Notes under the pieces: generated by a model
The model's database searches: none
Told to the model about the DNA's origin: nothing
The model's input: the letters and a program-made list of their open reading frames with translations, nothing else
Shown here: piece by piece, positions 1-8,089 of the stretch
How positions within the stretch are numbered: position 1 is the stretch's first letter
How the letters are laid out: each line of letters starts with the position of its first letter
Source of the DNA: Candidatus Avidesulfovibrio excrementigallinarum
Lineage (GTDB): Bacteria > Desulfobacterota > Desulfovibrionia > Desulfovibrionales > Desulfovibrionaceae
Reading direction: 5' to 3'
Assembly: GCA_018715085.1 (NCBI GenBank)
Contig: DVMI01000016.1
Coordinates: 1-34,614, forward strand
Length of the DNA stretch: 34,614 bases
Made by a program: the position numbers and the translations under genes

Positions 1-1
1 C

Positions 2-616
2 GAGCAGGGCGCCGAAGATCTGGCCACCACGCTCGAGGCCGTGGAAGCCCGTTTCGGGCAGTGGCTGCACCGCATGAAGTGGCTGAACATGGGCGGCGGC
101 CATCATATCACCAAGCCCGGCTACAATCTGGCGCTGCTTGAGCGCTGCATCCGCCATGCCCAGGAAACCTACGGCGTCCAGGTCTATCTGGAGCCCGGCG
201 AGGCCATCGCCCTCAACGCCGGCTACCTGATCACCGAAGTCATGGACATCGTGACGAACGGCGGCGTCACCATCCTCATTCTGGACACGTCCGCCGCCTG
301 CCACATGCCCGACGTGCTTGAAATGCCCTACCGCCCCCCCCTGCGCGACGCGGGGCTGCCGGGCGAAAAGGCGCACACCTACCGGCTTTCGTCGTGCAGC
401 TGCCTGGCCGGCGACGTGATCGGCGACTATTCGTTCGACGCGCCCGTCAAGGTGGGCGACCGGCTCTGCTTTGAAGACATGGCCATCTATTCCATGGTCA
501 AAAACAACACGTTCAACGGCATCCCCCTGCCGGCCATTGCCGCCATGGACGAATACGGGCAGTGCCGCCTTGTGCGCACCTTTGAATATAACGATTTCAA
601 ATGCAGGCTTTCCTGA
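2..616 (+). CDS. nspC: Carboxynorspermidine/carboxyspermidine decarboxylase, C-terminal part
   Basis: PLP-dependent, alanine-racemase-fold decarboxylase that removes CO2 from carboxyspermidine or carboxynorspermidine to give spermidine or norspermidine in the cytoplasm. Only the last 204 codons are in the window; the reading frame is open from base 2, so the gene begins upstream. Visible family marks are the glycine-rich NMGGGHHIT segment, the EPGEAI stretch, the [13 protein letters not shown] block that carries the catalytic cysteine of the second subunit, and a C-terminal YNDFKCRLS end. It is followed after 11 bases by aguA and then aguB, so it belongs to a polyamine operon. In such bacteria the partner carboxyspermidine dehydrogenase is usually encoded nearby; it is not in this window. 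Identification is firm; whether the product is spermidine or norspermidine cannot be told from sequence alone. Confidence 0.92.
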   Translation, partial: EQGAEDLATTLEAVEARFGQWLHRMKWLNMGGGHHITKPGYNLALLERCIRHAQETYGVQVYLEPGEAIALNAGYLITEVMDIVTNGGVTILILDTSAACHMPDVLEMPYRPPLRDAGLPGEKAHTYRLSSCSCLAGDVIGDYSFDAPVKVGDRLCFEDMAIYSMVKNNTFNGIPLPAIAAMDEYGQCRLVRTFEYNDFKCRLS

Positions 617-627
617 AGCGAGGCTTC

Positions 628-1734
628 ATGATCATCGCAAGCACTCCCCGCGCCGACGGATTTCGCATGCCCGGCGAATTTGAGCCGCATCAGGGCTGCC
701 TGATGATCTGGCCGGAGCGCCCCGGCTCCTGGCCCGCGGGCGCGCTTGCCGCGCGCCGGGCCTTTGCGGCCGTGGCCACGGCCATTGCCGAAAGCGAAAC
801 TGTCTGGATGCTGGCCAGCGACAAGGGAATGCAGAGCGCCCGGGCCATGCTGCCCGCCTCGGTGCGCGTGCTGCCCCTGCGCACCGACGACGCCTGGGCC
901 CGCGACGTGGGCCCCACGTTTGTGGTCGACGGCCGCGGAGGACTGCGCGGCGTCAACTGGCAGTTCAACGCCTGGGGCGGCACCTACGACGGCCTGTATG
1001 CCCATTGGGACAACGACGACGCCGTGGCCCTGGCCTTTTGCGAGGCTCTGGGCGTGGACGCTTACGACGCCAGGCCCTTTGTGCTGGAAGGCGGCTCCAT
1101 CCATGCCGACGGCGAAGGCACGCTGCTGGTCACCGAACCCTGCCTGCTCAGCCCCGGCCGCAACCCGGATCTTGACCGCGCGGAAATTGAGGCGCGCCTT
1201 TGCGAGTATCTGGGCGCGCAAACCGTCATCTGGCTGCCTCGCGGCATTGACGGCGACGAAACCAACGAACATGTGGACAACGTCTGCGCCTTTGTCCGGC
1301 CCGGCGAAGTCGTGCTGGCCTGGACCGACGACCAGGACGACCCGCAATACGCCTGTTCCGCCGCCTGCCTGGAAACGCTCGAACACGCCACGGACGCGCG
1401 GGGCCGCCGGTTCGTCATCCACAAGCTGCCCATTCCGGCCAGCCCCGTGTGCGTCAGCGAAGCCGACCTGCAGGGGTTTGTCTTTGAGGAAGGCGAAGAC
1501 CGGCGCGAGGCCGGCGAACGGCTTGCCGCAAGCTATGTCAACTTCTACATTGCCAACAAGGCCGTGATCGTCCCCCAGTTCGGCGATCCCAACGACCGCG
1601 TCGCCGTCAGCCTGCTGGACCGGCTGTTCCCCGGCCGGCGCGTCGTGCCCGTTGCCGCGCGCGACATTCTTGTGGGGGGCGGCAACATCCACTGCATCAC
1701 CCAGCAGATCCCTTCCGGAGGTCCCCATGCCTGA
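628..1734 (+). CDS. aguA: Agmatine deiminase
   Basis: Hydrolyses agmatine to N-carbamoylputrescine and ammonia, the first step of the deiminase route to putrescine. The 368-residue product has the full guanidino-modifying fold signature: DAWARDVGP (about residue 88), EGGSIHADG (EGG 154-156, His159), NEHVDN (His215, Asp217) and GGGNIHC with nucleophile Cys356. I chose the ATG at 628 over an in-frame ATG at 601, because 601 lies inside nspC and family members begin a short distance before the [10 protein letters not shown] motif; a purine-rich GAAGCGAGG precedes 628. The stop overlaps the aguB start by 8 bases, indicating translational coupling. The enzyme works in series with the next gene and supplies putrescine for the step catalysed by NspC's pathway. 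Confidence 0.95.
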   Translation: MIIASTPRADGFRMPGEFEPHQGCLMIWPERPGSWPAGALAARRAFAAVATAIAESETVWMLASDKGMQSARAMLPASVRVLPLRTDDAWARDVGPTFVVDGRGGLRGVNWQFNAWGGTYDGLYAHWDNDDAVALAFCEALGVDAYDARPFVLEGGSIHADGEGTLLVTEPCLLSPGRNPDLDRAEIEARLCEYLGAQTVIWLPRGIDGDETNEHVDNVCAFVRPGEVVLAWTDDQDDPQYACSAACLETLEHATDARGRRFVIHKLPIPASPVCVSEADLQGFVFEEGEDRREAGERLAASYVNFYIANKAVIVPQFGDPNDRVAVSLLDRLFPGRRVVPVAARDILVGGGNIHCITQQIPSGGPHA

Positions 1735-2605
1735 GGTGACTCTTGCCGCCGTGCAGATGCGCTGCGCCACCGACCCTGCCGTCAATCTTGACACGGCCGA
1801 ACGGCTCGTGCGCGACGCTGCATCGGCCGGCGCACAGGTGATCCTTCTGCCCGAGCTGTTCGAGCGGCCCTATTTCTGCCAGGAGCGGCGCTACGAGTAT
1901 TACGCCTACGCCACGCCTGCGGACGAAAACCCCGCGGTGCGGCGGCTTGCCCCGCTGGCGCGCGAACTGGGCGTCGTGCTGCCTGTCAGCTTCTATGAAC
2001 GCGACGGCAACCGCCTGTTCAACTCTGTAGCCATGATTGACGCCGACGGCCGCCTGCTTGGCGTCTACCGCAAGACCCACATTCCCGACGATCATTACTA
2101 TCAGGAAAAATTCTACTTCACCCCCGGCGATACAGGGTTCTGCGTCTGGCAGACCGCCTTTGGCCGGGTGGGCGTCGGCATCTGCTGGGATCAGTGGTTT
2201 CCCGAAACGGCCCGGGCCCTGGCCCTGAACGGCGCAGAAATGCTGCTTTATCCCACGGCCATCGGCAGCGAGCCCATTTTGCACTGCGACAGCATGCCCC
2301 ACTGGCAGCGTGTCATGCAGGGCCACGCGGCGGCCAACATCATGCCCGTGGTTGCCGCCAACCGTACCGGCCTTGAGCAGGTCGAACCCTGCGAGGCCAA
2401 CGGCGGCCAGCGTTCCGCGCTGGCGTTCTATGGTTCGTCGTTCATTGCCGACGAAACGGGCGCGCTGGTCTGCACGGCCGGGCGCGAGGAAGAAGGCGTG
2501 CTGACCCGCACCTTTGATCTGACCGAAATTGCCGAAAAGCGCCTTGGCTGGGGCCTGTTCCGGGATCGCCGTCCCCACTGCTACACGATTCTCACTGAAC
2601 GCTAG
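1727..2605 (+). CDS. aguB: N-carbamoylputrescine amidase
   Basis: Nitrilase-superfamily amidase that cleaves N-carbamoylputrescine to putrescine, CO2 and ammonia. The 292-residue protein shows the nitrilase triad: Glu43 in LLPELFE, Lys116 in [10 protein letters not shown] and Cys153 in [12 protein letters not shown]. The family-typical [15 protein letters not shown] stretch distinguishes it from generic nitrilases. The start at 1727 has a perfect GGAGGT at 1717-1722, four bases upstream, and overlaps the end of aguA. This completes agmatine to putrescine conversion. A weak stem (ATGCCC 2611-2616 with GGGCAT 2623-2628) follows the stop but lacks a U-run, so the operon terminator is not certain. 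Confidence 0.95.
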   Translation: MPEVTLAAVQMRCATDPAVNLDTAERLVRDAASAGAQVILLPELFERPYFCQERRYEYYAYATPADENPAVRRLAPLARELGVVLPVSFYERDGNRLFNSVAMIDADGRLLGVYRKTHIPDDHYYQEKFYFTPGDTGFCVWQTAFGRVGVGICWDQWFPETARALALNGAEMLLYPTAIGSEPILHCDSMPHWQRVMQGHAAANIMPVVAANRTGLEQVEPCEANGGQRSALAFYGSSFIADETGALVCTAGREEEGVLTRTFDLTEIAEKRLGWGLFRDRRPHCYTILTER

Positions 2606-2965
2606 CCGTCATGCCCGGCACAGGGCATGCCCCCAGACGAAGAGACGGCCGCCCCTTCTTCGTAACGCGTCTTCCTTGCAGGCCGCGCACGCTCCCGGTC
2701 TGCTTTGCCCATGGCGGCATGATTTTTGGATCTGTACAATCAACACGGCCGGTGCCCGCACAGGCTGCACGCCGGCCGGATCGGACATCAACAGGCATTG
2801 CGGCGCGTGCGGCCGCTTCCGCACGCGGCACCATCCTTAAGGCCTGCAAGGCGGTTTTCGCCGCCTCAGCAGCCGCCGGGCCTTCAGCCGCGCATGCACC
2901 ACTTTGCAACAATCTCCCCCGCCACTGTGCCGCAGGCCGGTGGTCCGGGCTGGCATGGCAACAGC
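2606..2965. other. Intergenic stretch, no gene seen
   Basis: GC-rich spacer downstream of aguB. Open frames here have no recognisable domain and no ribosome binding site. The only structure noted is a small AGGCGG/CCGCCT hairpin near 2848-2865 with a TTTTCG loop and no U-tail. Confidence 0.5.
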
Positions 2966-2968
2966 TAT

Positions 2969-3041
2969 TTTCCTGTATTATCAGGAAATATTGCCCGTCT
3001 GACGGTTTTTCACAGACGGGCCGCCTGCCGCGACAGGCGGC
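2969..3041. repeat. Three consecutive stem-loops
   Basis: Three perfect inverted repeats follow one another: TTTCCTG 2969-2975 with CAGGAAA 2982-2988; CCCGTCTG 2994-3001 with CAGACGGG 3013-3020; GCCGCCTG 3020-3027 with CAGGCGGC 3034-3041. They mark the switch from GC-rich spacer to an unusually AT-rich regulatory region. None is followed by a long U-run, so a plain intrinsic terminator is unlikely; a small RNA, an RNA-processing structure or protein-binding sites are possible. Confidence 0.55.
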
Positions 3042-3081
3042 AGAGGCTTCTTCAGCACCCGGTTTTTATCAAGTCTTTTTT

Positions 3082-3201
3082 GACTTATAAGTCGGTTTTG
3101 ACTTAGGCAATTTCACAACGTTGGATTGTGCACAAGTCAGATCCGCATTGACAACCTGTCATAGCAAGGCCGTCATGATTGACAAGGGCTTGTAAAACAA
3201 G
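3082..3201 (+). promoter_or_regulatory. Cluster of palindromes, probable activator/operator sites
   Basis: Three perfect palindromes lie 35-155 bases upstream of the sigma-54 promoter: GACTTATAAGTC (3082-3093), TTGTGCACAA (3126-3135) and CTTGT-AAA-ACAAG (3189-3201). The last two share the half-site TTGT/ACAA. A further GACTTA copy occurs at 3100-3105. Sigma-54 promoters need an upstream-bound enhancer-binding protein, and the position and symmetry fit such sites. The binding protein is not encoded in this window. Confidence 0.55.
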
Positions 3202-3235
3202 TTGCCTTTACAGATCTTCCGCGCTATGTTCCTTA

Positions 3236-3250
3236 TGGCACAAGGTTTGC
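3236..3250 (+). promoter_or_regulatory. Sigma-54 (-24/-12) promoter
   Basis: TGGCAC at 3236-3241, a 5-base spacer and TTGC at 3247-3250 match the sigma-54 consensus exactly, including the invariant GG and GC. Transcription would start near 3262 and read into the APC permease gene about 370 bases downstream. Dependence on RpoN and on an AAA+ activator is inferred from the motif. Confidence 0.8.
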
Positions 3251-3261
3251 TATATAAGAGA

Positions 3262-3631
3262 AATGCACTGTGCAGCGCGTGACTGGCGCATGGGTTCTCT
3301 GCTGCAGTGCACCGAAAGTTGTGTATCCGGCAAGGCGCCGTGTCTGCAGGGACGCGCGACAGCCTGGCTGTTGGAAAAAGGCGCATTGCGCTCCAGGCGG
3401 GCCTGGAGTGCCGCCAAAAACAACAAAGAGTACCGCACGGGCGCTCTGCCGCGGCGGATTGCCTTTGCCAGCCGCCTGGCCGGGATACACAGTCTGACAC
3501 CGAACGTCATATGCCGGGGAGTTGCTCCCTGCCGGCTTCAGCAACAGGTCACGGTCTGGCCGGAACGGCTTTGTCCGTTCTTGCGGATGCCTGCTGACCC
3601 CCAACACGATAGACAACAGGTGGAGGAGTTC
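3262..3631 (+). other. Long 5' leader of the permease transcript
   Basis: About 370 bases separate the predicted sigma-54 start site from the permease ATG. No convincing small ORF with a ribosome binding site was found. A strong hairpin (CTCCAGGC 3391-3398 with GCCTGGAG 3401-3408) and a looser one around 3511-3537 are present. No known riboswitch class was recognised. Confidence 0.45.
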
Positions 3632-5152
3632 ATGGATGATTTGAACAAGCAGCCTCTGATCAGTGAAGTGCGTGAAGAGCTGGAAAAGACGCTCGGCCCC
3701 ATCGAAGTGCTGGCTCTTGCGTTGGGCGCCATCGTAGGCTGGGGCTGCTTCGTGCTGCCGGGAATTCGCTTTCTGCCCGACGCCGGCCCTCTTGGCACCG
3801 TCATCGCCTTTTTCATCGGTGCGCTTTTCCAGTGCATCGTTGCGTTGAGCTACAGCGTGCTCATCAAGCCCTATCCTGTGGCTGGCGGCGCGTTTGCCTA
3901 CGCGTATGCAGGATTTGGCACAAACGGGGCATTCATTTGCGGCTGGGCGCTGGTCTTAAGTTACATCTGCGTCATTGCGGCCAACGCCATGGCGCTGATC
4001 CTGCTGACCCGCTACCTTATCCCCGGCGTCTTTGACGTGGGCTATCTCTACACCATCGCCGGATGGGACATCAACATCGGTGAGCTTGCCTTTGTCTCGG
4101 TAGTGCTGCTGCTGTTTGGCTTCATGAACCTGCGGGGCATGAGCGCAGCAAGCACGATTCAGGTTTTTCTGGCCTTTGCGCTGGCCATCGGCGTGCTGGT
4201 GCTGACAGTGGGCACCATCCAGGCCGACAGTTCAAGCATTGACAACCTCCGGCCGTTCTTTGCCGAAGACCGCTCGCCCCTGGCCTGTATCCTCATGGTC
4301 CTGGCTCTGACGCCATGGCTCTATGTGGGCTTTGACACCATTCCGCAGACGGCGGAAGAATTCAACTTCTCGCCGCACAAGGCCCGTTCGCTCATGCTCT
4401 GGTCCATCGTCTGCGGCGGCATCATCTACAGCCTTGTTGCGCTGTGCGTTGCAGGCCTCATTCCCTACAAGGAACTGCTGGCCCAAAACCATGCCTGGGC
4501 CACGGGCTGGGTGGCTGACCAGATTTTCGGACGCTGGGGCGGCGTGGCGCTGACCGTGCCGGTGCTGGCCGGCATCCTGACCGGCATGAACGGCTTCTTC
4601 ATGGCCACGACGCGCCTGCTGTTCAGTATGGGTCGCAGCAAGTTTTTGCCTTCCTTCTTTGCCGCGGTGCATCCGCGTTACAACACCCCGTGGAAGAGCG
4701 TACTCTTCACGCTGATCCTCTGTCTGCTCGTGCCCTGGTTCGGCCGCGCCGCGCTCTCGTGGATTGTGGACATGTCGGCCATCGGCACCGCGCTGGCGTA
4801 CCTCTACACCAGCCTCACCGCCTACAAGTATCTGCTCAGAAATCCCGGCGCCCCCGAATCCGGCTGGGGCAAGCCGATCTGCCTTATTGGCGCGGCCACG
4901 TCCATCGTCTGCTTTGTGCTGCTCATCTTCCCCAGCTCGCCGGCCGCCATCTCCGTTCCGTCCTGGATCATGCTGTTCATCTGGGTCGGCCTTGGAGGAC
5001 TTTTCTACTACAACCGCAGTGCCGAACTGCTGAATACGCCGCACGCCACGCTGCGCTACCTGCTGTTTGGCAAGAGCGACTACCCTGTCCTCTTTGACGA
5101 AGATGACGAAGACGTTGAATCCGAAGCTGAATTGAGCGCCACGGCGCGCTAG
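3632..5152 (+). CDS. APC-superfamily amino acid/amine permease
   Basis: Inner-membrane secondary transporter of 506 residues with about 12 hydrophobic segments. The first helix has the APC-type glycine-rich unwound motif (ALGAIVGWGCFVLPG), and a GFDTIPQTAEEF motif in the middle is typical of the family. The tail is acidic and cytoplasmic (DEDDEDVESEAE). The start is fixed by GGAGGAG at 3622-3628; a much longer in-frame extension to 3179 lies in the leader and is rejected. It is the first gene behind the sigma-54 promoter and is followed by two ligand-binding proteins. Its position after nspC-aguAB suggests an amine or amino acid substrate, but the separate promoter weakens that guess. Substrate unknown. 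Confidence 0.85.
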   Translation: MDDLNKQPLISEVREELEKTLGPIEVLALALGAIVGWGCFVLPGIRFLPDAGPLGTVIAFFIGALFQCIVALSYSVLIKPYPVAGGAFAYAYAGFGTNGAFICGWALVLSYICVIAANAMALILLTRYLIPGVFDVGYLYTIAGWDINIGELAFVSVVLLLFGFMNLRGMSAASTIQVFLAFALAIGVLVLTVGTIQADSSSIDNLRPFFAEDRSPLACILMVLALTPWLYVGFDTIPQTAEEFNFSPHKARSLMLWSIVCGGIIYSLVALCVAGLIPYKELLAQNHAWATGWVADQIFGRWGGVALTVPVLAGILTGMNGFFMATTRLLFSMGRSKFLPSFFAAVHPRYNTPWKSVLFTLILCLLVPWFGRAALSWIVDMSAIGTALAYLYTSLTAYKYLLRNPGAPESGWGKPICLIGAATSIVCFVLLIFPSSPAAISVPSWIMLFIWVGLGGLFYYNRSAELLNTPHATLRYLLFGKSDYPVLFDEDDEDVESEAELSATAR

Positions 5153-5198
5153 TCAGACTCTCTGCTTCATGCGAACCTTTTACCTCAAGGAGACGCCT

Positions 5199-6275
5199 AT
5201 GGCGCCCAAAAAATTCCTCCGCCTCATGCTGGCGATCCTGCTCTGCCTTGGAACTGTGCTGCCGGTCAAAGCCGCGGAGCTCATCAAGGTCCCCACGGCC
5301 TGGCTGCCGGGGCAGGAAGCCTTTCCCGTCTGGTACGCCAAGCAGCAGGGCTGGGATAAGGCCATAGGCCTTGACCTGCAGATCTATGCTTTTGACTCCG
5401 GCGCAGAAGCCCTGCGCGCCTTCCCCGCCCAGAGCTGGATGTTTGGCGGCCTTGGCGCGGTGCCGGCCCTCATGGGCGCCGCCCGCTACAACATGAGCAT
5501 CATCGGCCTGGGCAACGACGAATCCATGGCAAACGCCGTGCTCGTCCGCGCAGACAGCCCGATCTTCAAGGTCAAAGGCCACAACCCCGCCTGCCCCGAC
5601 GTGTACGGCAGCCCCGACACGGTCAAGGGCAAGACGGTGCTCACCACCAAGGTGACTTCTGCCGACTACACGCTGCACTTGTGGCTGAAGAGCCTGGGAC
5701 TCAAGGAACAGGACATCGTTTACAAGAACCTGGAACAGGCTTCTGCCCTGACCGCCTTTGACTATGGCATCGGCGACGCCGTGGTGCTGTGGGCGCCCTT
5801 CACCTTTGTGGGCAGCAACCGCAACTGGAAGACCGTGGCCACCCCCAAGGACATGGGCAAGCACCTGCCCATCGTGCTGGTGGCCAACACGGCCTATGCC
5901 ACAAAGTATCCTGAAGTGGCCGCCAAGTTCCTTACGCTGTATATGCGCGGCGTGCACTGGCTGCAGAACGCGCCCCGCGAGGACGCCGTCAAGATGTTCC
6001 AGAAGTTCTATCTGGACTGGGCCGGCCAGGACTACAGCCTTGATCTCATCAACATGAACTTTGAAACCTACGAGTTCTTCAACCTTGCAGAACAGAAAAA
6101 GCTGTTCGACAGCTCGAACGGCGTCAGCGAAGTCCAGCAGTGGGAAAACGAACTGGCGGACTTCTTTGCCTCGGCAGGCATGCTGACGGACAAGGAACTC
6201 GAGGCCTTCAAAAACGGCAGCCAGGTGACGGCCAAGTACCTCAACATGGTTGATCCGGCAGCGGTTCAGAAGTAA
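5199..6275 (+). CDS. Periplasmic substrate-binding protein, TauA/SsuA/NMT1-like
   Basis: Exported 358-residue binding protein of the nitrate/sulfonate/taurine type. Residues 1-26 form a clear signal peptide (KKFLRLMLAILLCLG core, cleavage after VKA). The mature start IKVPTAWLPGQEAFPVWYAKQQGW is typical of this fold: a small ligand, then 'YAK..GW' at the hinge. An AAGGAG at 5187-5192 supports the ATG at 5199 rather than 5169. No ABC permease or ATPase is encoded nearby, so it is an orphan, sitting 46 bases behind the APC permease and ahead of a membrane-bound binding domain. It may deliver ligand to one of these or to an ABC system elsewhere. The ligand cannot be read from sequence; a sulfonate such as taurine is one option. 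Confidence 0.82.
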   Translation: MAPKKFLRLMLAILLCLGTVLPVKAAELIKVPTAWLPGQEAFPVWYAKQQGWDKAIGLDLQIYAFDSGAEALRAFPAQSWMFGGLGAVPALMGAARYNMSIIGLGNDESMANAVLVRADSPIFKVKGHNPACPDVYGSPDTVKGKTVLTTKVTSADYTLHLWLKSLGLKEQDIVYKNLEQASALTAFDYGIGDAVVLWAPFTFVGSNRNWKTVATPKDMGKHLPIVLVANTAYATKYPEVAAKFLTLYMRGVHWLQNAPREDAVKMFQKFYLDWAGQDYSLDLINMNFETYEFFNLAEQKKLFDSSNGVSEVQQWENELADFFASAGMLTDKELEAFKNGSQVTAKYLNMVDPAAVQK

Positions 6276-6288
6276 TTCCTCCTCTCCC

Positions 6289-6317
6289 GGGGCCGGCGCG
6301 TGCAGGCGCCGCGCCCC
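6289..6317 (+). repeat. Intercistronic stem-loop
   Basis: GGGGC 6289-6293 pairs with GCCCC 6313-6317, and GGCG 6295-6298 with CGCC 6307-6310. It has no U-run, so it probably stabilises the 3' end of the abundant binding-protein message rather than ending transcription. Confidence 0.5.
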
Positions 6318-6357
6318 GCGGACACGGCCTGAAACAACGAGAAGCGGAGAGCCACCT

Positions 6358-7386
6358 ATGCGTTTGTTGCTCAAAGTCATTATCGGTTTGTGCATTATTG
6401 CCGTCCAGGTCCTCCTGGGCGCCCGGGTCTTTTTCCCCGAAGCCCTCGTTTCGCGTCAGGATATTGTGGACGAAATCATTGAAAAAAAGGACTCCGTACT
6501 GGACAGGCTCTCCCCTGAAGACTTAGCCTGGATCGGCGCGCATCGCGTGGTCGTCGTCGGTGTCGACCCCAACTTCTATCCGCTCGAGATGTTCGACGAA
6601 CGGGGCAGATATACCGGCCTTGGCGGCGACTACATGCGCCTGCTTGCAGCCATGACCGGGCTTGATTTCCAGGTGCGCCGCCTGACTGACTGGGCCTCCA
6701 CGGAAGAACAGGCCAGACAGCGCAATATCGACATCTTCATGGCGGCCGCCAAAACCGAACGCCGCAGCGAATACATGAACTTCACCAAGCCGTACATCAC
6801 CATGCCCGGCGTCATCATGACCCGGCGCGGACACGGCATGGACAACGTCACCATCGACGATCTGAGCGGCAAAAAGGTCGCCGTGGTCAACAACTACTCG
6901 TGGCACGACTTCCTGAAGGAACACCACCCCGAAATCATCGCCGTCCCGGCCGAAAACACCCTGGCCGCCCTGCAGATGGTGGCCAATGGCGACGTTGACG
7001 CCATCATCGACTACGAATTCAACCTGCTTGAAAAAATCCAGGTCGGCGGCATTCTGCAAATCCAGACGGCCGGCACCGTCGCTTCAAGCTACGGGCATTC
7101 CGTCGCGGTGCGCAACGACAGCCCCGCGCTGTTCAACGCCATCGCGCTGGCCCTGGACAACATCACTCCCGCCGAACAGAAGCTGCTGGCCCAGAAGTGG
7201 CTCATCCAGGAACGCCCCGCCGGTCAGGAACGCCATCTGCAGTGGATCTTCTTCTTTGCTGTGGAAGCCATCCTGCTCTGCCTCGGCCTCATCGCCCTGT
7301 GCCGCCGCAAGGTCCGCAAGGAAGTGTCCCGCCGCACGCGCCAGCTCAAAAAGGAACTGGCCGCCGCAAAGGCCGCGCAGGCCTAG
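6358..7386 (+). CDS. Membrane-anchored Venus-flytrap (SBP_bac_3) protein without kinase domain
   Basis: A 342-residue protein. Residues 5-23 form a membrane anchor. Residues about 60-283 form a type-3 periplasmic binding domain, with ERRSEYMNFTKPY (the conserved Arg that usually holds an amino acid carboxylate) and GDVDAIIDYE. Residues about 295-315 are a second membrane helix, followed by a basic 27-residue cytoplasmic coil (RRKVRKEVSRRTRQLKKELA). This matches the input half of BvgS/hybrid histidine kinases, where the coil would lead into PAS or kinase domains, but the frame stops there and a terminator follows at once. It is the third gene of the sigma-54 unit. It may report ligand to the permease or to a separate kinase; function inferred only from architecture. 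Confidence 0.82.
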   Translation: MRLLLKVIIGLCIIAVQVLLGARVFFPEALVSRQDIVDEIIEKKDSVLDRLSPEDLAWIGAHRVVVVGVDPNFYPLEMFDERGRYTGLGGDYMRLLAAMTGLDFQVRRLTDWASTEEQARQRNIDIFMAAAKTERRSEYMNFTKPYITMPGVIMTRRGHGMDNVTIDDLSGKKVAVVNNYSWHDFLKEHHPEIIAVPAENTLAALQMVANGDVDAIIDYEFNLLEKIQVGGILQIQTAGTVASSYGHSVAVRNDSPALFNAIALALDNITPAEQKLLAQKWLIQERPAGQERHLQWIFFFAVEAILLCLGLIALCRRKVRKEVSRRTRQLKKELAAAKAAQA

Positions 7387-7410
7387 CCGGACAACAACCG
7401 CCTTTGCAAA

Positions 7411-7456
7411 ACGCGCACAGCATCCGGATATGACCGGATCCTGTGCGCGTTTTTTT
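7411..7456 (+). terminator. Strong intrinsic terminator
   Basis: ACGCGCACAG 7411-7420 pairs with CTGTGCGCGT 7441-7450, with a second perfect stem inside (ATCCGG 7422-7427 with CCGGAT 7434-7439), followed by seven T. It closes the permease/binding-protein unit. Confidence 0.92.
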
Positions 7457-8089
7457 ATGAACTCCAGGCTGCTCCGGCACACCGGGGTAGCCGCCAGCCG
7501 CGGGCACGCCCGCAGGCCTGCCCGGCCGGATGGCGCGACGGCTTTTTCTGCGCTGTGGTCAGCCCCGGCACGCTTTTGGACACACGCCCGCGCCAGCCCG
7601 CCCAAACACCGCTTTTTCAGCCTGCACGCACGGCGCACAGACCGAACGCCTAGCCGGAAAGCCCTGCCGCTTCTTTCAGACGCCATCCTCTGCCTTCGCC
7701 GTATGCGCCGCCGGAGATCCGCACGCCAGACAGGGCGGCCTGCCAGCGTCTTCGCGCGCACAGCGCTGACCGGCCGTTGTTTTCGGAGGCAGGCTTTCAA
7801 CTTTCCCGCGCGCAGCAGCTGGAACAGCGCGCCTGCTCCTGCCCCGCGTGGACAAAGGCCTCCCCGGTGCGGAGGCTGTCAACGTTTTCGGGGGTGGATG
7901 CTCCGGACTGCGGGCCGCTTTCACGCAAGGGGGGGCTGCCCGATGCGGGGCATCAAACGGAATCACGGCAAGCAGCCTCGCCCGCCGGGAAGGGCCGCCC
8001 CACAGGGCCTGCCGCTGCACGGTCCTGCAACCGGCCTTCTGGCAGCAGGGGCACGTTCCGCCTCCAGCTGCGGGCACGCCCGTCCCTGC
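7457..8089. other. Intergenic stretch, no gene seen
   Basis: About 630 GC-rich bases between two converging genes. Open frames show no family motif or ribosome binding site. The short inverted repeat GCGGGCACGCCCG occurs near both ends (about 7500 and 8072); its meaning is unclear. Confidence 0.5.

Noticed and set aside
601-627. Upstream ATG start for aguA
   Set aside because: It lies within nspC and would add residues not seen in the family; the ATG at 628 fits the normal N terminus.
3179-3631. N-terminal extension of the APC permease to 3179
   Set aside because: The extension covers the sigma-54 promoter and leader, is Cys/Arg-rich and unlike a membrane protein; the GGAGGAG site fixes the start at 3632.
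7387-8089. Kinase domain continuing after the sensor gene
   Set aside because: A terminator begins 25 bases after the stop and no H-box, N-box or G-box sequence is visible in any frame.
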